Shown here: positions 52,750 through 62,210 of the stretch, one piece after another
Numbering within the stretch: the stretch's first letter is position 1
Layout: each line of letters opens with the position of its first letter
Assembly: GCA_910585725.1 (NCBI GenBank)
Contig: CAJUFA010000011.1
Location: 31,267-95,266, forward strand
DNA from: an uncultured Dorea sp.
Lineage (GTDB): Bacteria > Bacillota > Clostridia > Lachnospirales > Lachnospiraceae
Length of the DNA: 64,000 nt
Reading direction: 5' to 3'
Program-made: the position numbers and the translations under genes
The notes under the pieces: model-generated
The model's database searches: none
Seen by the model: only the letters and a program-made list of their open reading frames with translations
What the model was told of the DNA's origin: nothing

Positions 52750-54138
52750 TTAGAATTTTGGTTCCAGCGGCTTTATCTTCAGCAGATAGATCCTCCGCAG
52801 CAATATCGTCGACAGCGTTACAGATACTATCTCCGCAATCGGAATGGACCACCAAACCGAGGACAGGCCGAAAAGTTTTGCGAATACATATGCCACCGGA
52901 AGGATGACGAACAACTGTCTCGCAGCCGATATGACCAGACTGTAGACCGCGTTCCCCATTGCCTGGAAGACGGAACCTACGATGATACAGTATCCTGCGA
53001 AGAGGAAACTAAGGCTGATGATCCGAAGCGCAGGCACGCCGATGGAAAGCATATGCTCCGAAGCATCGAACAGGTTTTTTAGCAGGATACCTGGAAATAC
53101 CTGGAAGATGATAAGCCCTATGGCCATAATAGATACGGAGATAAGAATGCTTAATTTTATGGTCTGGATAATCCGCTTCTTATTCCGCGCGCCGTAATTA
53201 AAGGCGATGATGGGTATCATCCCGTTGTTCAGCCCGAATATGGGCATGAAGATAAAGCTCTGTAATTTAAAGTATACGCCGAATACGGCTGCGGCTGTGG
53301 AAGAGAACATGAGGAGAATCTTGTTCATTCCAAATGTCATGACAGAGCCGATCGCCTGCATAATGATGGAGGGAACGCCTACCTCATAAATAAGGGCGAT
53401 GGTTCTTGGATGGGGGCGGAACCCTCTCAGGCTGCAGTTGATCTCTTTGTTTTTAGTAATTGTAAAGTAAAGCGACATGAGTACGGCGACCACCTGGCCG
53501 ATGATCGTAGCGATGGCTGCTCCGGCAACTTCAAGCCGTGGGAAGCCAAACAGTCCGAAGATCAGGATGGGGTCCAGGATTATGTTGATGATCGCGCCTG
53601 TTCCCTGGGTGATCATATTGTACAGGGTCTTTCCGGTAGACTGCATCAATCTCTCGAAGGTAATCTGGAGGAATATCCCGGCGGAACATACGGTTATGAT
53701 GGTTAAGTACCGCGCGCCATAGTCTACGATTACGGGATTGTCTGTCTGCATGGCGAAGAACAGACGGGAACCCAGGCCGCCGATCACGGCGAAGACAAGA
53801 CAGCTTATGATGCCGAGGAATAGACCGTTCCTGGCGGCGGTATTCGCTCCTTCGTAATTCCGCTCCCCCAGATTCCGTGAGAGAAGCGCGTTGATGCCGA
53901 CTCCGGTACCGGAAGCAATAGCGATCATCAGCGTCTGGATGGGAAACGCCAGGGATACCGCGGTCAACGCCTCCTCGCTCAGTTTGGCAACGAACATACT
54001 GTCAACAATATTATATAGCGCCTGTACCAGCATGGAGATCATCATGGGTAAGGACATCGTAATTAATAAACGGGGAACCGGCATGATTCCCATCTTATTT
54101 TCCTGTATGGAAACTTCTTTTGTCTTTGGTTCTGACAT
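52750..54138 (-). CDS. MATE-family efflux transporter
   Basis: A 462-residue exporter with 12 helices. LLITMSLPMMISMLVQALYN, followed by VDSMFVAKLSEEALTAVSLAFPI, is the typical MATE N-terminus, and GVGINALLSRNLGE a conserved loop. It uses an ion gradient to export cationic compounds; the substrate is unknown. The start at 54138 is preferred over a GTG nine bases earlier, because the AAAGGAA ribosome site is too close to the latter. It ends only 19 bases from the flavin reductase, on the other strand. Confidence 0.9.
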   Translation of the reverse strand: MSEPKTKEVSIQENKMGIMPVPRLLITMSLPMMISMLVQALYNIVDSMFVAKLSEEALTAVSLAFPIQTLMIAIASGTGVGINALLSRNLGERNYEGANTAARNGLFLGIISCLVFAVIGGLGSRLFFAMQTDNPVIVDYGARYLTIITVCSAGIFLQITFERLMQSTGKTLYNMITQGTGAIINIILDPILIFGLFGFPRLEVAGAAIATIIGQVVAVLMSLYFTITKNKEINCSLRGFRPHPRTIALIYEVGVPSIIMQAIGSVMTFGMNKILLMFSSTAAAVFGVYFKLQSFIFMPIFGLNNGMIPIIAFNYGARNKKRIIQTIKLSILISVSIMAIGLIIFQVFPGILLKNLFDASEHMLSIGVPALRIISLSFLFAGYCIIVGSVFQAMGNAVYSLVISAARQLFVILPVAYVFAKLFGLSSVWWSIPIAEIVSVTLSTILLRRIYLLKIKPLEPKF

Positions 54139-54374
54139 AAAAATCACACATTCCTTTCATTATATTTTTTACGGACAGCGAGCCGGACGGGGGGCATGCC
54201 TGCATGTATGTTTGGCGGCTGCCGGCCGGTATTTTGAATTATGCCTCTTGAGTAACAGAAGTCATTATAGCACTATAAAATTTATATTGCAATGTATTAC
54301 ATATGAGTCTGTGTAAATACATATATTGTTATGGTTACACGAATCAGTGGAAGAAAAGATAGATCAGAGGTGGA

Positions 54375-55109
54375 ATGATGAAAAGGAAAGAGCTTCATGT
54401 GATTAGTGTATTGTGTTTTATGTTTTTTGTGGTCTGTCTGATGAATCTTCTGGGGATATCTCTGAATCAGAAGGAGGATGCAGACGGAGATAAGACGGCG
54501 GCGGGGGATGTAAAAGAGGCGCTGGAGTGTGTGAATTCTTCTATAGAAAAAGACGCGCCTAAGATCGCGCTGACATTTGACGACGGACCGAGTAGTCATT
54601 GTACGGGCAGACTGCTGGACGGTCTGCAAAAGAGGGGCGTTAAAGCGACTTTTTTCCTGATCGGGAAGAATGCAGAAGAGAATCCGGAGCTGGTGAAACG
54701 CCTGGATGAAGAAGGGCATCTGATCGGGAATCATACATATAATCATGTAGATATTACCCGATTATCCGATGAAGAAGCGAAAAAGGAACTTATGGATACA
54801 GATGAAGTGATCTGTTCGATTACGGGAAAGCACGTGGAGTATATGCGTCCTCCTTTCGGGGTGTGGCAGGATGATCTGGAGAAGGAAATGAATGTGATGC
54901 CTGTGTTGTGGAGTATCGATCCTCTTGATTGGACGACGAAGAATGTAGATGAAATTGTCAATAAAGTAGTGACGAAAGCAGGGGAAAATGATATTATTCT
55001 ATTGCATGATTGTTATGATTCCAGTGTGGACGCGGCGTTACGGATCATAGATATTCTGAAAAAGAAAGGATTTGAGTTCGTGACGGCGGACGAGATGATA
55101 ATGGATTAG
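54375..55109 (+). CDS. Membrane-anchored polysaccharide deacetylase (CE4)
   Basis: A 244-residue extracytoplasmic enzyme with one N-terminal helix (about 8-30). The NodB motifs are complete: TFDDGPSSHC (catalytic and metal Asp), HTYNH (metal His pair), RPPFG, a late DPLDW and LLHD. It would remove N-acetyl groups from peptidoglycan or another GlcNAc polymer. It looks more like the PdaA/PgdA group than the PelA-like protein in the pel-type locus. The start could be 54375 or 54378, after GAGGTGG. Confidence 0.92.
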   Translation: MMKRKELHVISVLCFMFFVVCLMNLLGISLNQKEDADGDKTAAGDVKEALECVNSSIEKDAPKIALTFDDGPSSHCTGRLLDGLQKRGVKATFFLIGKNAEENPELVKRLDEEGHLIGNHTYNHVDITRLSDEEAKKELMDTDEVICSITGKHVEYMRPPFGVWQDDLEKEMNVMPVLWSIDPLDWTTKNVDEIVNKVVTKAGENDIILLHDCYDSSVDAALRIIDILKKKGFEFVTADEMIMD

Positions 55110-55135
55110 GATAGATAAAATACAGGGGGAGAAAT

Positions 55136-55858
55136 ATGGCTGAAGAATTTGCAAGGACGGAAATGTTGATAGGAGAAGAGGGTCTTTGCAGGCTTAAAGA
55201 GGCTTCTGTTATGGTGCTGGGAGTCGGCGGAGTGGGTTCGCATTGTATAGAAGCGCTGGCGAGAGCAGGAATAGGAAGGCTTATCCTTGTGGACAGCGAT
55301 AAAGTGTCGGTTACAAATATAAACCGGCAGTCGATTGCGCTGCACAGTACGGCGGGACAGTATAAGACGAGAGTTATGAAGGCGAAGATCGCGGATATCA
55401 GTCCTCAGACTGAGGTGGCGACTTACGAGATTTTTATACTTCCGGAAAATATAGACGTGATCTTTAAAGAAAAGCCGGATTACATCGTCGACGCTGTCGA
55501 TACGGTAACGGCAAAGCTTGCGGCGGCAGAAAAGGCAAGGGAATACGGGATTCCTCTGATTAGCTGCATGGGTACTGGAAATAAACTGCACGCGGAGCTT
55601 TTTGAGATCACGGATATCAGTAAGACGAGCGTATGTCCGCTGTGCAAGGTGATGAGAAAAGAGCTGAGGGCGAGGGGGATAGAGCGTCTGAAGGTGCTGT
55701 ATTCGAAAGAGAAGCCCATCCGTGTATCCGGAGAGGAAGCGCAGGAGAAGACAGGCAGACGGACGATTCCGGGAAGCATTTCCTTTGTTCCGCCTGTCGC
55801 GGGACTTCTGATTGCCGGGGAGGTGATCAGGGAGATTGCCGGAATCGAAGAGACATAA
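55136..55858 (+). CDS. tcdA: tRNA threonylcarbamoyladenosine dehydratase
   Basis: A 240-residue E1-like enzyme that cyclises t6A at position 37 of tRNAs to ct6A, using ATP. VMVLGVGGVGSHCIEALARAG is the nucleotide loop. ILVDSDKVSVTNINRQ and VDAVDTVTAK are typical of the ThiF/MoeB/TcdA group. ISCMGTGNKLH and SVCPLCKVMRKELRARG point to TcdA rather than ThiF. GGGGGAG precedes the ATG. It is followed by rarA after 21 bases. Confidence 0.92.
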   Translation: MAEEFARTEMLIGEEGLCRLKEASVMVLGVGGVGSHCIEALARAGIGRLILVDSDKVSVTNINRQSIALHSTAGQYKTRVMKAKIADISPQTEVATYEIFILPENIDVIFKEKPDYIVDAVDTVTAKLAAAEKAREYGIPLISCMGTGNKLHAELFEITDISKTSVCPLCKVMRKELRARGIERLKVLYSKEKPIRVSGEEAQEKTGRRTIPGSISFVPPVAGLLIAGEVIREIAGIEET

Positions 55859-55879
55859 TAAAATAATCGCGAGAGGTAT

Positions 55880-57220
55880 ATGGATATGGATTTGTTTGAA
55901 TATGCAAGAGAGAAGAATATGGACAAGGAGGCGCCGCTTGCGTCCAGGCTCAGACCGACTACATTAGAAGATGTGGTCGGACAGCAGCATATCATCGGGA
56001 AGGATAAGCTGCTTTACCGTGCGATCAAGGCGGACAAGCTAAGTTCGATCATATTTTACGGGCCTCCGGGGACAGGGAAGACGACGCTTGCGAAAGTGAT
56101 CGCCCATACAACCAGCGCGGAATTTACCCAGATTAACGCCACGGTCGCGGGAAAGAAAGATATGGAGGCGGTCGTACGGCAGGCGAAGGAAACTCTGGGG
56201 ATGTATCAGAAGAAGACGATCCTGTTTGTGGATGAGATCCACAGATTCAACAAAGGTCAGCAGGATTACCTTCTTCCGTTTGTCGAGGACGGTACGGTTA
56301 TCCTGATAGGGGCGACGACGGAGAATCCTTATTTTGAAGTAAACGGGGCTTTGATATCGCGTTCCAGTATATTTGAGCTGTATCCTTTGGATAAAGAAGA
56401 TATCAAGACTGTATTGCGGCGCGCGGTCTATGATACGGAAAAAGGGATGGGAAGCTATCAGGCGGTGATCGATGAAGACGCTCTGGAGTTTCTGGCGGAT
56501 ATCTCGGGAGGGGATGCCAGAAACGCGTTGAATGCAGTGGAGCTTGGAATTTTGACAACGGACCGCGGCGGCGACGGAAAGATTCATATTACTCTGGAAG
56601 TGGCGTCCCAATGTATTCAAAAGAGAGTTGTGCGCTACGACAAGACCGGGGATAATCATTACGATACGATCTCTGCATTTATCAAAAGTATGAGAGGGTC
56701 CGATCCGGATGCGGCGGTCTATTACCTGGCGAAAATGCTGTATGCGGGGGAAGATATTAAGTTCATTGCCAGGAGGATTATGATCTGCGCTTCGGAGGAT
56801 GTGGGAAATGCAGATCCCATGGCGCTGACTGTTGCGGTGTCCGCGGCGCAGGCGGTAGAACGGATCGGAATGCCGGAGGCGCAGATTATTCTGTCGCAGG
56901 CGGCGCTGTATGTGGCGACGGCGCCGAAGAGTAATTCCGCGTGCATCGCCGTCTTCAGCGCTCTGGAGAGCGTGAAGAATCAAAAGACGACGGTTCCGGC
57001 GCATCTGCAGGACGCGCATTATAAAGGGGCGGGGAAGCTGGGTCACGGCGTCGGGTACAGATACGCGCACGATTATCCGAATCATTATGTGAAGCAGCAG
57101 TATCTGCCAGATGAGATCCGCGAGGCAAGATTCTATGAGCCGGGACGGAATGGACGGGAAAAAGAGATCAGGGAATGGATGGAGTTTCTCCGAAGGGATG
57201 ACCGGCCGGAAGATTTATAG
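55880..57220 (+). CDS. rarA: Replication-associated recombination protein A (AAA+ ATPase)
   Basis: A 446-residue clamp-loader-like ATPase (RarA/MgsA) acting at stalled forks. Residues about 16-40 read PLASRLRPTTLEDVVGQQHI; Walker A is YGPPGTGKTTLAKV, Walker B ILFVDEIHRFNKGQQD, sensor GATTENPYFEVN and the arginine finger in ISRSSIFEL. The C-terminal tetramer domain includes KSMRGSDPDAAVYYLAKML. All catalytic motifs are intact. It is the last gene of the tcdA-rarA pair. Confidence 0.95.
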   Translation: MDMDLFEYAREKNMDKEAPLASRLRPTTLEDVVGQQHIIGKDKLLYRAIKADKLSSIIFYGPPGTGKTTLAKVIAHTTSAEFTQINATVAGKKDMEAVVRQAKETLGMYQKKTILFVDEIHRFNKGQQDYLLPFVEDGTVILIGATTENPYFEVNGALISRSSIFELYPLDKEDIKTVLRRAVYDTEKGMGSYQAVIDEDALEFLADISGGDARNALNAVELGILTTDRGGDGKIHITLEVASQCIQKRVVRYDKTGDNHYDTISAFIKSMRGSDPDAAVYYLAKMLYAGEDIKFIARRIMICASEDVGNADPMALTVAVSAAQAVERIGMPEAQIILSQAALYVATAPKSNSACIAVFSALESVKNQKTTVPAHLQDAHYKGAGKLGHGVGYRYAHDYPNHYVKQQYLPDEIREARFYEPGRNGREKEIREWMEFLRRDDRPEDL

Positions 57221-57395
57221 CTTCTGGACATTTTCCTGTTAGAATAGTATAATTGGGATATAAAATATACGCTTGGAAAGTTCCTTGTATCTTTTAGATA
57301 GAAAATATCAGGATAGTCGTCCTCGTATCTTATCAGTGAAACGGGTATCAGGAGATTCCAGGAGTACATAAGACATAAGCAGGAGGGAATTTAAA

Positions 57396-57689
57396 ATGAA
57401 AGTGTATGATTCAGTCAAGAAGGAAGAGGTAGAGGTTAACGGCACGAAAGGTCTGATTGAGATTATGAGAGACGGCAGGCAGGTTGATCTCTATCTTAAG
57501 GAGAAGAAAACAGACGCAGACGGCTACATGAGTTGGGATGTGGAACACTGGTCAAGTATCGACGTGAAGAGATTCATCCGCTGCTATTCTCTGGAGGGAA
57601 GAGTATTGGGAGAATCCACCGGACATAATATCTATGACCTGGAGAATGAATTTAAACCGGAAGAGGCTGCGAAGATCGAGCTAAGCTAA
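57396..57689 (+). CDS. Small conserved-looking protein, unknown
   Basis: A 97-residue cytosolic protein of mixed beta/alpha character without Cys, signal or membrane segment. It begins KVYDSVKKEEVEVNGTKGLIEI and includes the aromatic stretch YMSWDVEHWSSIDVKRFIRC. GGAGGGAA precedes the ATG and a strong terminator follows, so it is a real single-gene unit. I do not recognise the family. The 175-base gap before it holds a TATAAT-like region but no clear promoter. Confidence 0.7.
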   Translation: MKVYDSVKKEEVEVNGTKGLIEIMRDGRQVDLYLKEKKTDADGYMSWDVEHWSSIDVKRFIRCYSLEGRVLGESTGHNIYDLENEFKPEEAAKIELS

Positions 57690-57707
57690 TACCGGGCATG
57701 TCAAAAA

Positions 57708-57756
57708 CGTCCCTGCGCTTTGTGTAAGAAGCGCAGGGACGAATATATTTATATTT
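57708..57756. terminator. Strong terminator hairpin
   Basis: CGTCCCTGCGCTT (57708-57720) pairs perfectly with AAGCGCAGGGACG (57729-57741), followed by an A/T-rich tract. It separates the small hypothetical (+) from the GNAT gene (-). Confidence 0.88.
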
Positions 57757-57768
57757 TAATGACGCCGG

Positions 57769-58299
57769 CTACAAAAGACATTCTAATTGACAATCATACG
57801 GCTCGGCCTCCACATGGGCCTGGTTGTAAACGACTGCTTCAACACAGCCCATTTTGCGGTAAAAAGCCTGGCTTTCTTCCGCCGAATGAGCGGATATATA
57901 TAATTTACTGGCTCCATGAGTCTTAGCCCATTCTTTGGCGGCAAGGAAAAGAGCCGTCCCAATCCCTTTGTTTCTCATATCTTCGGAAACATGAATGCTG
58001 GAGAGGTCTAAGTATTTTTTATCTTCGCCAAATAATTCCGGCTCAACCGATACAAATCCCTTCAAAGCGCCGTCATAAAAGGCGGCATGTACGAATCCGC
58101 CTGCTGTAACAGTATTTTTAAGGCAGGAAATTAATATTTTATAATCTTCCTCGCTCCAGTCGTCAATGAATGGAGCATCTTTGATTGTCCATTCGTCATT
58201 TTCTTTTCTCCAGCACTTCACAACTGTTTGATGCCGGATAAAGGATAAAAACAATTCTCTGTTGATTTCTTTTTCTTGTAAGTTTCTGTATTCTATCAT
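57769..58299 (-). CDS. GNAT-family N-acetyltransferase
   Basis: A 176-residue single-domain acetyltransferase. IHVSEDMRNKGIGTALFLAA is the acetyl-CoA-binding motif A (R/Q-x-x-G-x-G/A). KLYISAHSAEESQAFYRKMGC is the typical motif B ending in the A-x-x-F-Y-x-x-x-G pattern. The substrate is unknown. AAGGAGA precedes the start. It lies downstream of the HEPN/MNT pair on the same strand, 43 bases away. Confidence 0.87.
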   Translation of the reverse strand: MIEYRNLQEKEINRELFLSFIRHQTVVKCWRKENDEWTIKDAPFIDDWSEEDYKILISCLKNTVTAGGFVHAAFYDGALKGFVSVEPELFGEDKKYLDLSSIHVSEDMRNKGIGTALFLAAKEWAKTHGASKLYISAHSAEESQAFYRKMGCVEAVVYNQAHVEAEPYDCQLECLL

Positions 58300-58342
58300 A
58301 CGTATAAGGTCTCCTTTATTGTCTTCGCTATAAATCTCTGAT

Positions 58343-58747
58343 TCAAATATCTTCTGCTTCCTTTAATTTATCCCTCAAGATTTTTTCGAGAGCAGAAAAT
58401 GCAGGGATAAAGCTGTCGCGGATTAGCAGGAGCATTTCGTCGATTTCACTCTCGGCATATATATGTGCCGCTATATTGCGCTTTTTTAACATAAGAAGCC
58501 ATACAACGGAATCATTCACAAATCCCAGCTTGTATCCCAACTGTAAAATCTCTCTGGGGGAACCTGTATTCGAGTTTTCTGCGCCATGAACCCGTAAAAC
58601 TGCCTGTAAAGCTTTCCATGCAAGTTCAAAGGTAAGATTAAACTGCCCGATCACACCAGTTCTGTAAATCTCATTATCGTTTGCAAATTCAAAATCTGCA
58701 TTTTTCAGCACGTTTAGACAATTTGAAAAGTTATCGATTTTCTTCAT
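58343..58747 (-). CDS. hepT: HEPN-domain protein, HepT/HI0074-like
   Basis: A 134-residue all-helical protein of the HI0074/HepT group, often labelled nucleotidyltransferase substrate-binding protein. GQFNLTFELAWKALQAVL is the typical helix. The RNase motif R-x4-H is present as Arg90-NIAA-His95, followed by IYAE with Tyr97. In type VII toxin-antitoxin pairs HepT is the RNase toxin and is silenced when its MNT partner adds AMP to the Tyr of the motif. It overlaps the MNT gene by 17 bases, so the two are translated together. Confidence 0.83.
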   Translation of the reverse strand: MKKIDNFSNCLNVLKNADFEFANDNEIYRTGVIGQFNLTFELAWKALQAVLRVHGAENSNTGSPREILQLGYKLGFVNDSVVWLLMLKKRNIAAHIYAESEIDEMLLLIRDSFIPAFSALEKILRDKLKEAEDI

Positions 58748-59024
58748 ATATAATTACACCGTCCTTTTCTATTTCTCTTTTAAGTTCCTCTGAAATACCC
58801 GAATCGAGATCGACTATATCAAAGGTCAGAAGTGAATGTACATTTTCCTTTATTTCCCAATAAAATGAATCATAGTTACCGCCGCTTACGGCAATATCTA
58901 TATCGCTTCTTTCGGTATGCGTGCCTTTTGCACGTGAACCGAAGAGGATCACTTTGTGAACAGCATATTTGCGTGCAAATGTATAAATATCCCTCGCAAC
59001 TCTGCCTGGAATGTTATATCTCAT
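58731..59024 (-). CDS. mntA: MNT-domain nucleotidyltransferase antitoxin
   Basis: A 97-residue minimal nucleotidyltransferase. The GS-x10-D-x-D motif is complete: Gly29-Ser30 in LFGSRAKG, then Asp41 and Asp43 in SDIDIAV. It is thus expected to be an active AMP-transferring antitoxin for the adjacent HEPN protein. It is first in the pair, as in most MntA-HepT operons. The start follows GAGAGGG. Defence against phage or plasmid maintenance are the usual proposed roles. Confidence 0.85.
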   Translation of the reverse strand: MRYNIPGRVARDIYTFARKYAVHKVILFGSRAKGTHTERSDIDIAVSGGNYDSFYWEIKENVHSLLTFDIVDLDSGISEELKREIEKDGVIIYEENR

Positions 59025-59150
59025 GTCTAACCCTCTCTTACATTTTTCCCTATTCTACCATAGGATGTTATAAAAAGCTATTAATTTGAAGCGCAGTTGA
59101 AAATATGTTGTAAAAAAGTTCAAATGTGGTGCATTTTTTGGGGGGAAGTC

Positions 59151-59179
59151 TGGTCATTATGCCGTTGATTTGGTATAAT
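59151..59179 (+). promoter_or_regulatory. Promoter of the EAL sensor gene
   Basis: TGGTCA (59151-59156), 17 bases, TATAAT (59174-59179), with the extended -10 TGG directly before it. Confidence 0.6.
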
Positions 59180-59266
59180 AATACAAATAAAGTTACTTCG
59201 GTAATTTAAAAAAGCCCGCATGTACTTGATGCTTTGGAACACAGAGGAAAGCGGGGGAGGAAGGGA

Positions 59267-62179
59267 GTGTTTGCACCAATGAAAAACGGAAGAATGAAGC
59301 GATGGGTATCGGTTTTTTTATGCCTGATACTGGCGTCATGTATATCTGCCGCAACGATGTCGTATACTGTCAGTGCGGAAGAGAAACGGACGGTGAAAGT
59401 TGCGTTTTTTCCGATGCAGGGATATCATACGATTGAGGAAGACGGCAGTTATTCCGGCATGGATGTAGAATATTTGAATGTACTGCGCGAATATGCCAAT
59501 TGGGAGATTGAGTATGTAGAGTGTAAGGACTGGGACGCGGCGCTTGAGCTGGTAGCCGATCATAAGGCGGACCTGGTGGGAAGCGCGCAGTATTCGGCGG
59601 AACGGGCGGCGACCTATCAGTATGCGGATCTGTCAAGCGGTTATACTTTCGGAATTATAGCCGCCAATCCAGACAGCAGCCTTGCATACGAGGATTTTGA
59701 CGCTATGAAGGATATTACATTCGGTATGGTGCGGACTTATGTGCGCAGGGAAGAATTTATGGGTTATCTTGCCGATAACGGGATCTCATCTCCCAAAATC
59801 AGGGAGTATGGTTCTACAGCAGAATTGCAGGATGCTCTCGACCGGAAGGAAGTGGACGCTTTAGTCCATACATTTACAGAGGTCGAGGAGGGACAGCGCT
59901 TAATCGGACGTTTTGCCCCCAGGCCATTCTATTACATTACATATAAAGGGAATGACGATGTTATGCGGGAGCTTAACAATGCCATTGCCGACGTGAAGAT
60001 GAATGTGCCGGAACTGGAGACGCAGTTGATGAACCGGTTCTATCAGAGCAAGCTGGACAAGACGATTGTATTTACATTGGACGAGAAGGAATATCTGGCT
60101 GAAACGGACTCGATTAAGGTCGGCTACTTTGACAGTTATTACCCCTTTGTTTATGAGGAGGATGGCGAATGTAAGGGACTGACGAAGGATATGCTGGAAG
60201 GGATTGCAACGCTCACCGGACTTACTCTTGAATGGCAGAAAGTTGCAAATCCCCAGGACGCGCGTAAGGCCCTGGCGAACGGCGGCATCGACGTTATGTC
60301 CTATTGTATACACACGGAAGATGACGCGCACGATCATCAGGTTGCCAAGATGAAGGATTATGTACAGGTTCCGCTGGTATTTGTTACGAAAAAGAGCATG
60401 GAGCTGGAATCGGTTAAGAATCTGGCGACGGTGGAATATCTGGAGGAAAAAGCGGCGAACCTGGTTGATTCTCCGGACACAAACGTTCAGATATATAATT
60501 CTCCGTTGGAATGTCTGGACGCCGTGAAAGATGAAAAGGTAGACGCAGTAATGTGCGACGGTTATCTGACAGAGTATTTGTTGAGTTCTCAGATGGGGTA
60601 TTATGATCTGGAGATAAAAAGCGTGCTCAACGACGGTCTGGGAATCTCGATGACGGTTTCTGAAAATTGTCCTGAACTTGCGGGGATATTGAATAAGACG
60701 CTGCTTACGATAGATGCGAAAGCCATCAGCGACTACATGCTGGAGAGTAATGTGTATTCTCTGGCAAGCGTGGGGATGTTCATGCAGGAGCACAGCGTCG
60801 TTATTATTTTAATTCTCAATTCACTTATACTTATCGCCGTAATAGTGGCGCTGCATTTTATCCAGGATGCGAAAAAGATTCAAAATCTGATGTACAAGGA
60901 CGTGGAAATTGACATAGGGAATTTGAATTACCTGATTTATATGAGTAAGAAGAATATCTTAACAGAACGGGCCGTCCGGCAGTATGCCATCGTTTACATC
61001 AATATCTTACTGTTTCAGCGATACAAGGTAATCTATGGATGGAGCAACGGACAGAAACTTCTTGCCGTTATTGCGGAAGCGCTGAATGAATGTATCAATA
61101 ATAAGAATGAAGTCTGCGTAAAGGCAGATGGGGATCACTTTGCTTTCCTGATCTCTGATGAGAACGGAGCTATCCCTGAGAGAGTCAGAAGAATTTGGCA
61201 ATTTATAGAAGAACGTATTTTCCAGACTGTCGGAATCCAGATAGAGGTTCAGATGGGTATCTACTTTATTCCGCCGGACAGCGACGATCTGCGGGGAGCA
61301 ATTGCCTGCGCGAGCCAGGCGATTGATTTCATAGAGAGCGGCAGCGATGAGAATATTCAGATCTATGACGAGTCTCTTGAGAAAGCGGTGCGGGAGCGTC
61401 ACGAGCGGAAAAAGCTACTGGATTCCGTGGATATTGACGAGAATTTTGTCACTTATTATCAGGCAAAGGTGGATGTCAATACAGAAGAAATTGTAGGAGC
61501 CGAGGCGCTGGTGCGTTTCCTGGATCCAACAGCGTCGGGTATGGTTAGATCGCCAGGGTATTTCGTGCCGTATTATGAGCAGACCGGAAAGGTAATGGAG
61601 ATTGATTTCTTCGTGCTGCGGTGCGTGTGCAGAATGCTTCGCAGACGGATAGATAACGGTGAGAAGGTGGTGACGATTTCCTGTAATTTCTCCAGGATGC
61701 ATTTCATCAAGCCTGATTTTCCCCAACGGTTCGAGCAGGTGCTTAATGAGTATCGTATCCCTAAAGAGTTAATCGAAGTTGAGATTACGGAGACGCTTGT
61801 CGTGGAGGAGATGCAGGAGAATCTTGCCAGACAGACTTTGGACGACCTGCATGCTAAGGGAGTACGGCTCTCGATTGATGATTTTGGTTCAGGTTATTCT
61901 TCCCTTGGCGTTATTGAGAGAATACCTGCTTCCGTCATTAAGCTTGATCGTTCCTTCCTTTTGAATCAAGAGGACAGAGAACGTCAGGTGAAGATTATGA
62001 AGGGTATCGTTGATCTTGCGGATGATCTGGGAGCACAGATTGTCTGTGAAGGCGTGGAGACGGATGCGGATGTGGAGCTTATGAGGGAGATAGGAGCGCG
62101 CGTGGCGCAAGGATACCGTTATGCGAAACCAGTGCCGGAAGACGCGTTTGAAGAGAGATTGTCTGAGAATTTGGGATAA
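59267..62179 (+). CDS. c-di-GMP phosphodiesterase with two SBP-like sensors, degenerate GGDEF and EAL
   Basis: A membrane sensor of about 970 residues. A signal segment (RWVSVFLCLILASCISAATM) precedes two extracellular solute-binding family-3 domains (starting VKVAFFPMQGYHTIEEDG and IKVGYFDSYYPFVYEEDG). One helix (IILILNSLILIAVIVALHF) leads to a GGDEF domain with ADGDHF in place of GGDEF, so it makes no c-di-GMP. The EAL domain is complete: EAL (61502-61510), N in CNFSRMH, E in EITET, DDFGSGYSS, K in IKLDRSF, E in CEGVET and Q in AQGY. It should degrade c-di-GMP in response to an external ligand. The start is probably GTG 59267, six bases after GGAGG; ATG 59279 is possible. Confidence 0.92.
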   Translation: MFAPMKNGRMKRWVSVFLCLILASCISAATMSYTVSAEEKRTVKVAFFPMQGYHTIEEDGSYSGMDVEYLNVLREYANWEIEYVECKDWDAALELVADHKADLVGSAQYSAERAATYQYADLSSGYTFGIIAANPDSSLAYEDFDAMKDITFGMVRTYVRREEFMGYLADNGISSPKIREYGSTAELQDALDRKEVDALVHTFTEVEEGQRLIGRFAPRPFYYITYKGNDDVMRELNNAIADVKMNVPELETQLMNRFYQSKLDKTIVFTLDEKEYLAETDSIKVGYFDSYYPFVYEEDGECKGLTKDMLEGIATLTGLTLEWQKVANPQDARKALANGGIDVMSYCIHTEDDAHDHQVAKMKDYVQVPLVFVTKKSMELESVKNLATVEYLEEKAANLVDSPDTNVQIYNSPLECLDAVKDEKVDAVMCDGYLTEYLLSSQMGYYDLEIKSVLNDGLGISMTVSENCPELAGILNKTLLTIDAKAISDYMLESNVYSLASVGMFMQEHSVVIILILNSLILIAVIVALHFIQDAKKIQNLMYKDVEIDIGNLNYLIYMSKKNILTERAVRQYAIVYINILLFQRYKVIYGWSNGQKLLAVIAEALNECINNKNEVCVKADGDHFAFLISDENGAIPERVRRIWQFIEERIFQTVGIQIEVQMGIYFIPPDSDDLRGAIACASQAIDFIESGSDENIQIYDESLEKAVRERHERKKLLDSVDIDENFVTYYQAKVDVNTEEIVGAEALVRFLDPTASGMVRSPGYFVPYYEQTGKVMEIDFFVLRCVCRMLRRRIDNGEKVVTISCNFSRMHFIKPDFPQRFEQVLNEYRIPKELIEVEITETLVVEEMQENLARQTLDDLHAKGVRLSIDDFGSGYSSLGVIERIPASVIKLDRSFLLNQEDRERQVKIMKGIVDLADDLGAQIVCEGVETDADVELMREIGARVAQGYRYAKPVPEDAFEERLSENLG

Positions 62180-62210
62180 GTGTGAATTCGGGTTAAGGAT
62201 ATAATTTATA

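Noticed and set aside
54375..55109. Deacetylase as a missing Pel deacetylase
   Set aside because: It is 43 kb from the pel-type core, stands in a housekeeping region, and looks like a peptidoglycan-type CE4 enzyme.
56039..57085. Open frame of 348 codons on the minus strand
   Set aside because: Antisense to rarA, rich in Arg/His/Ile, with no ribosome site or known motif.
59900..60793. Open frame of 297 codons on the minus strand
   Set aside because: Antisense to the EAL sensor gene; low-quality composition and no start signal.
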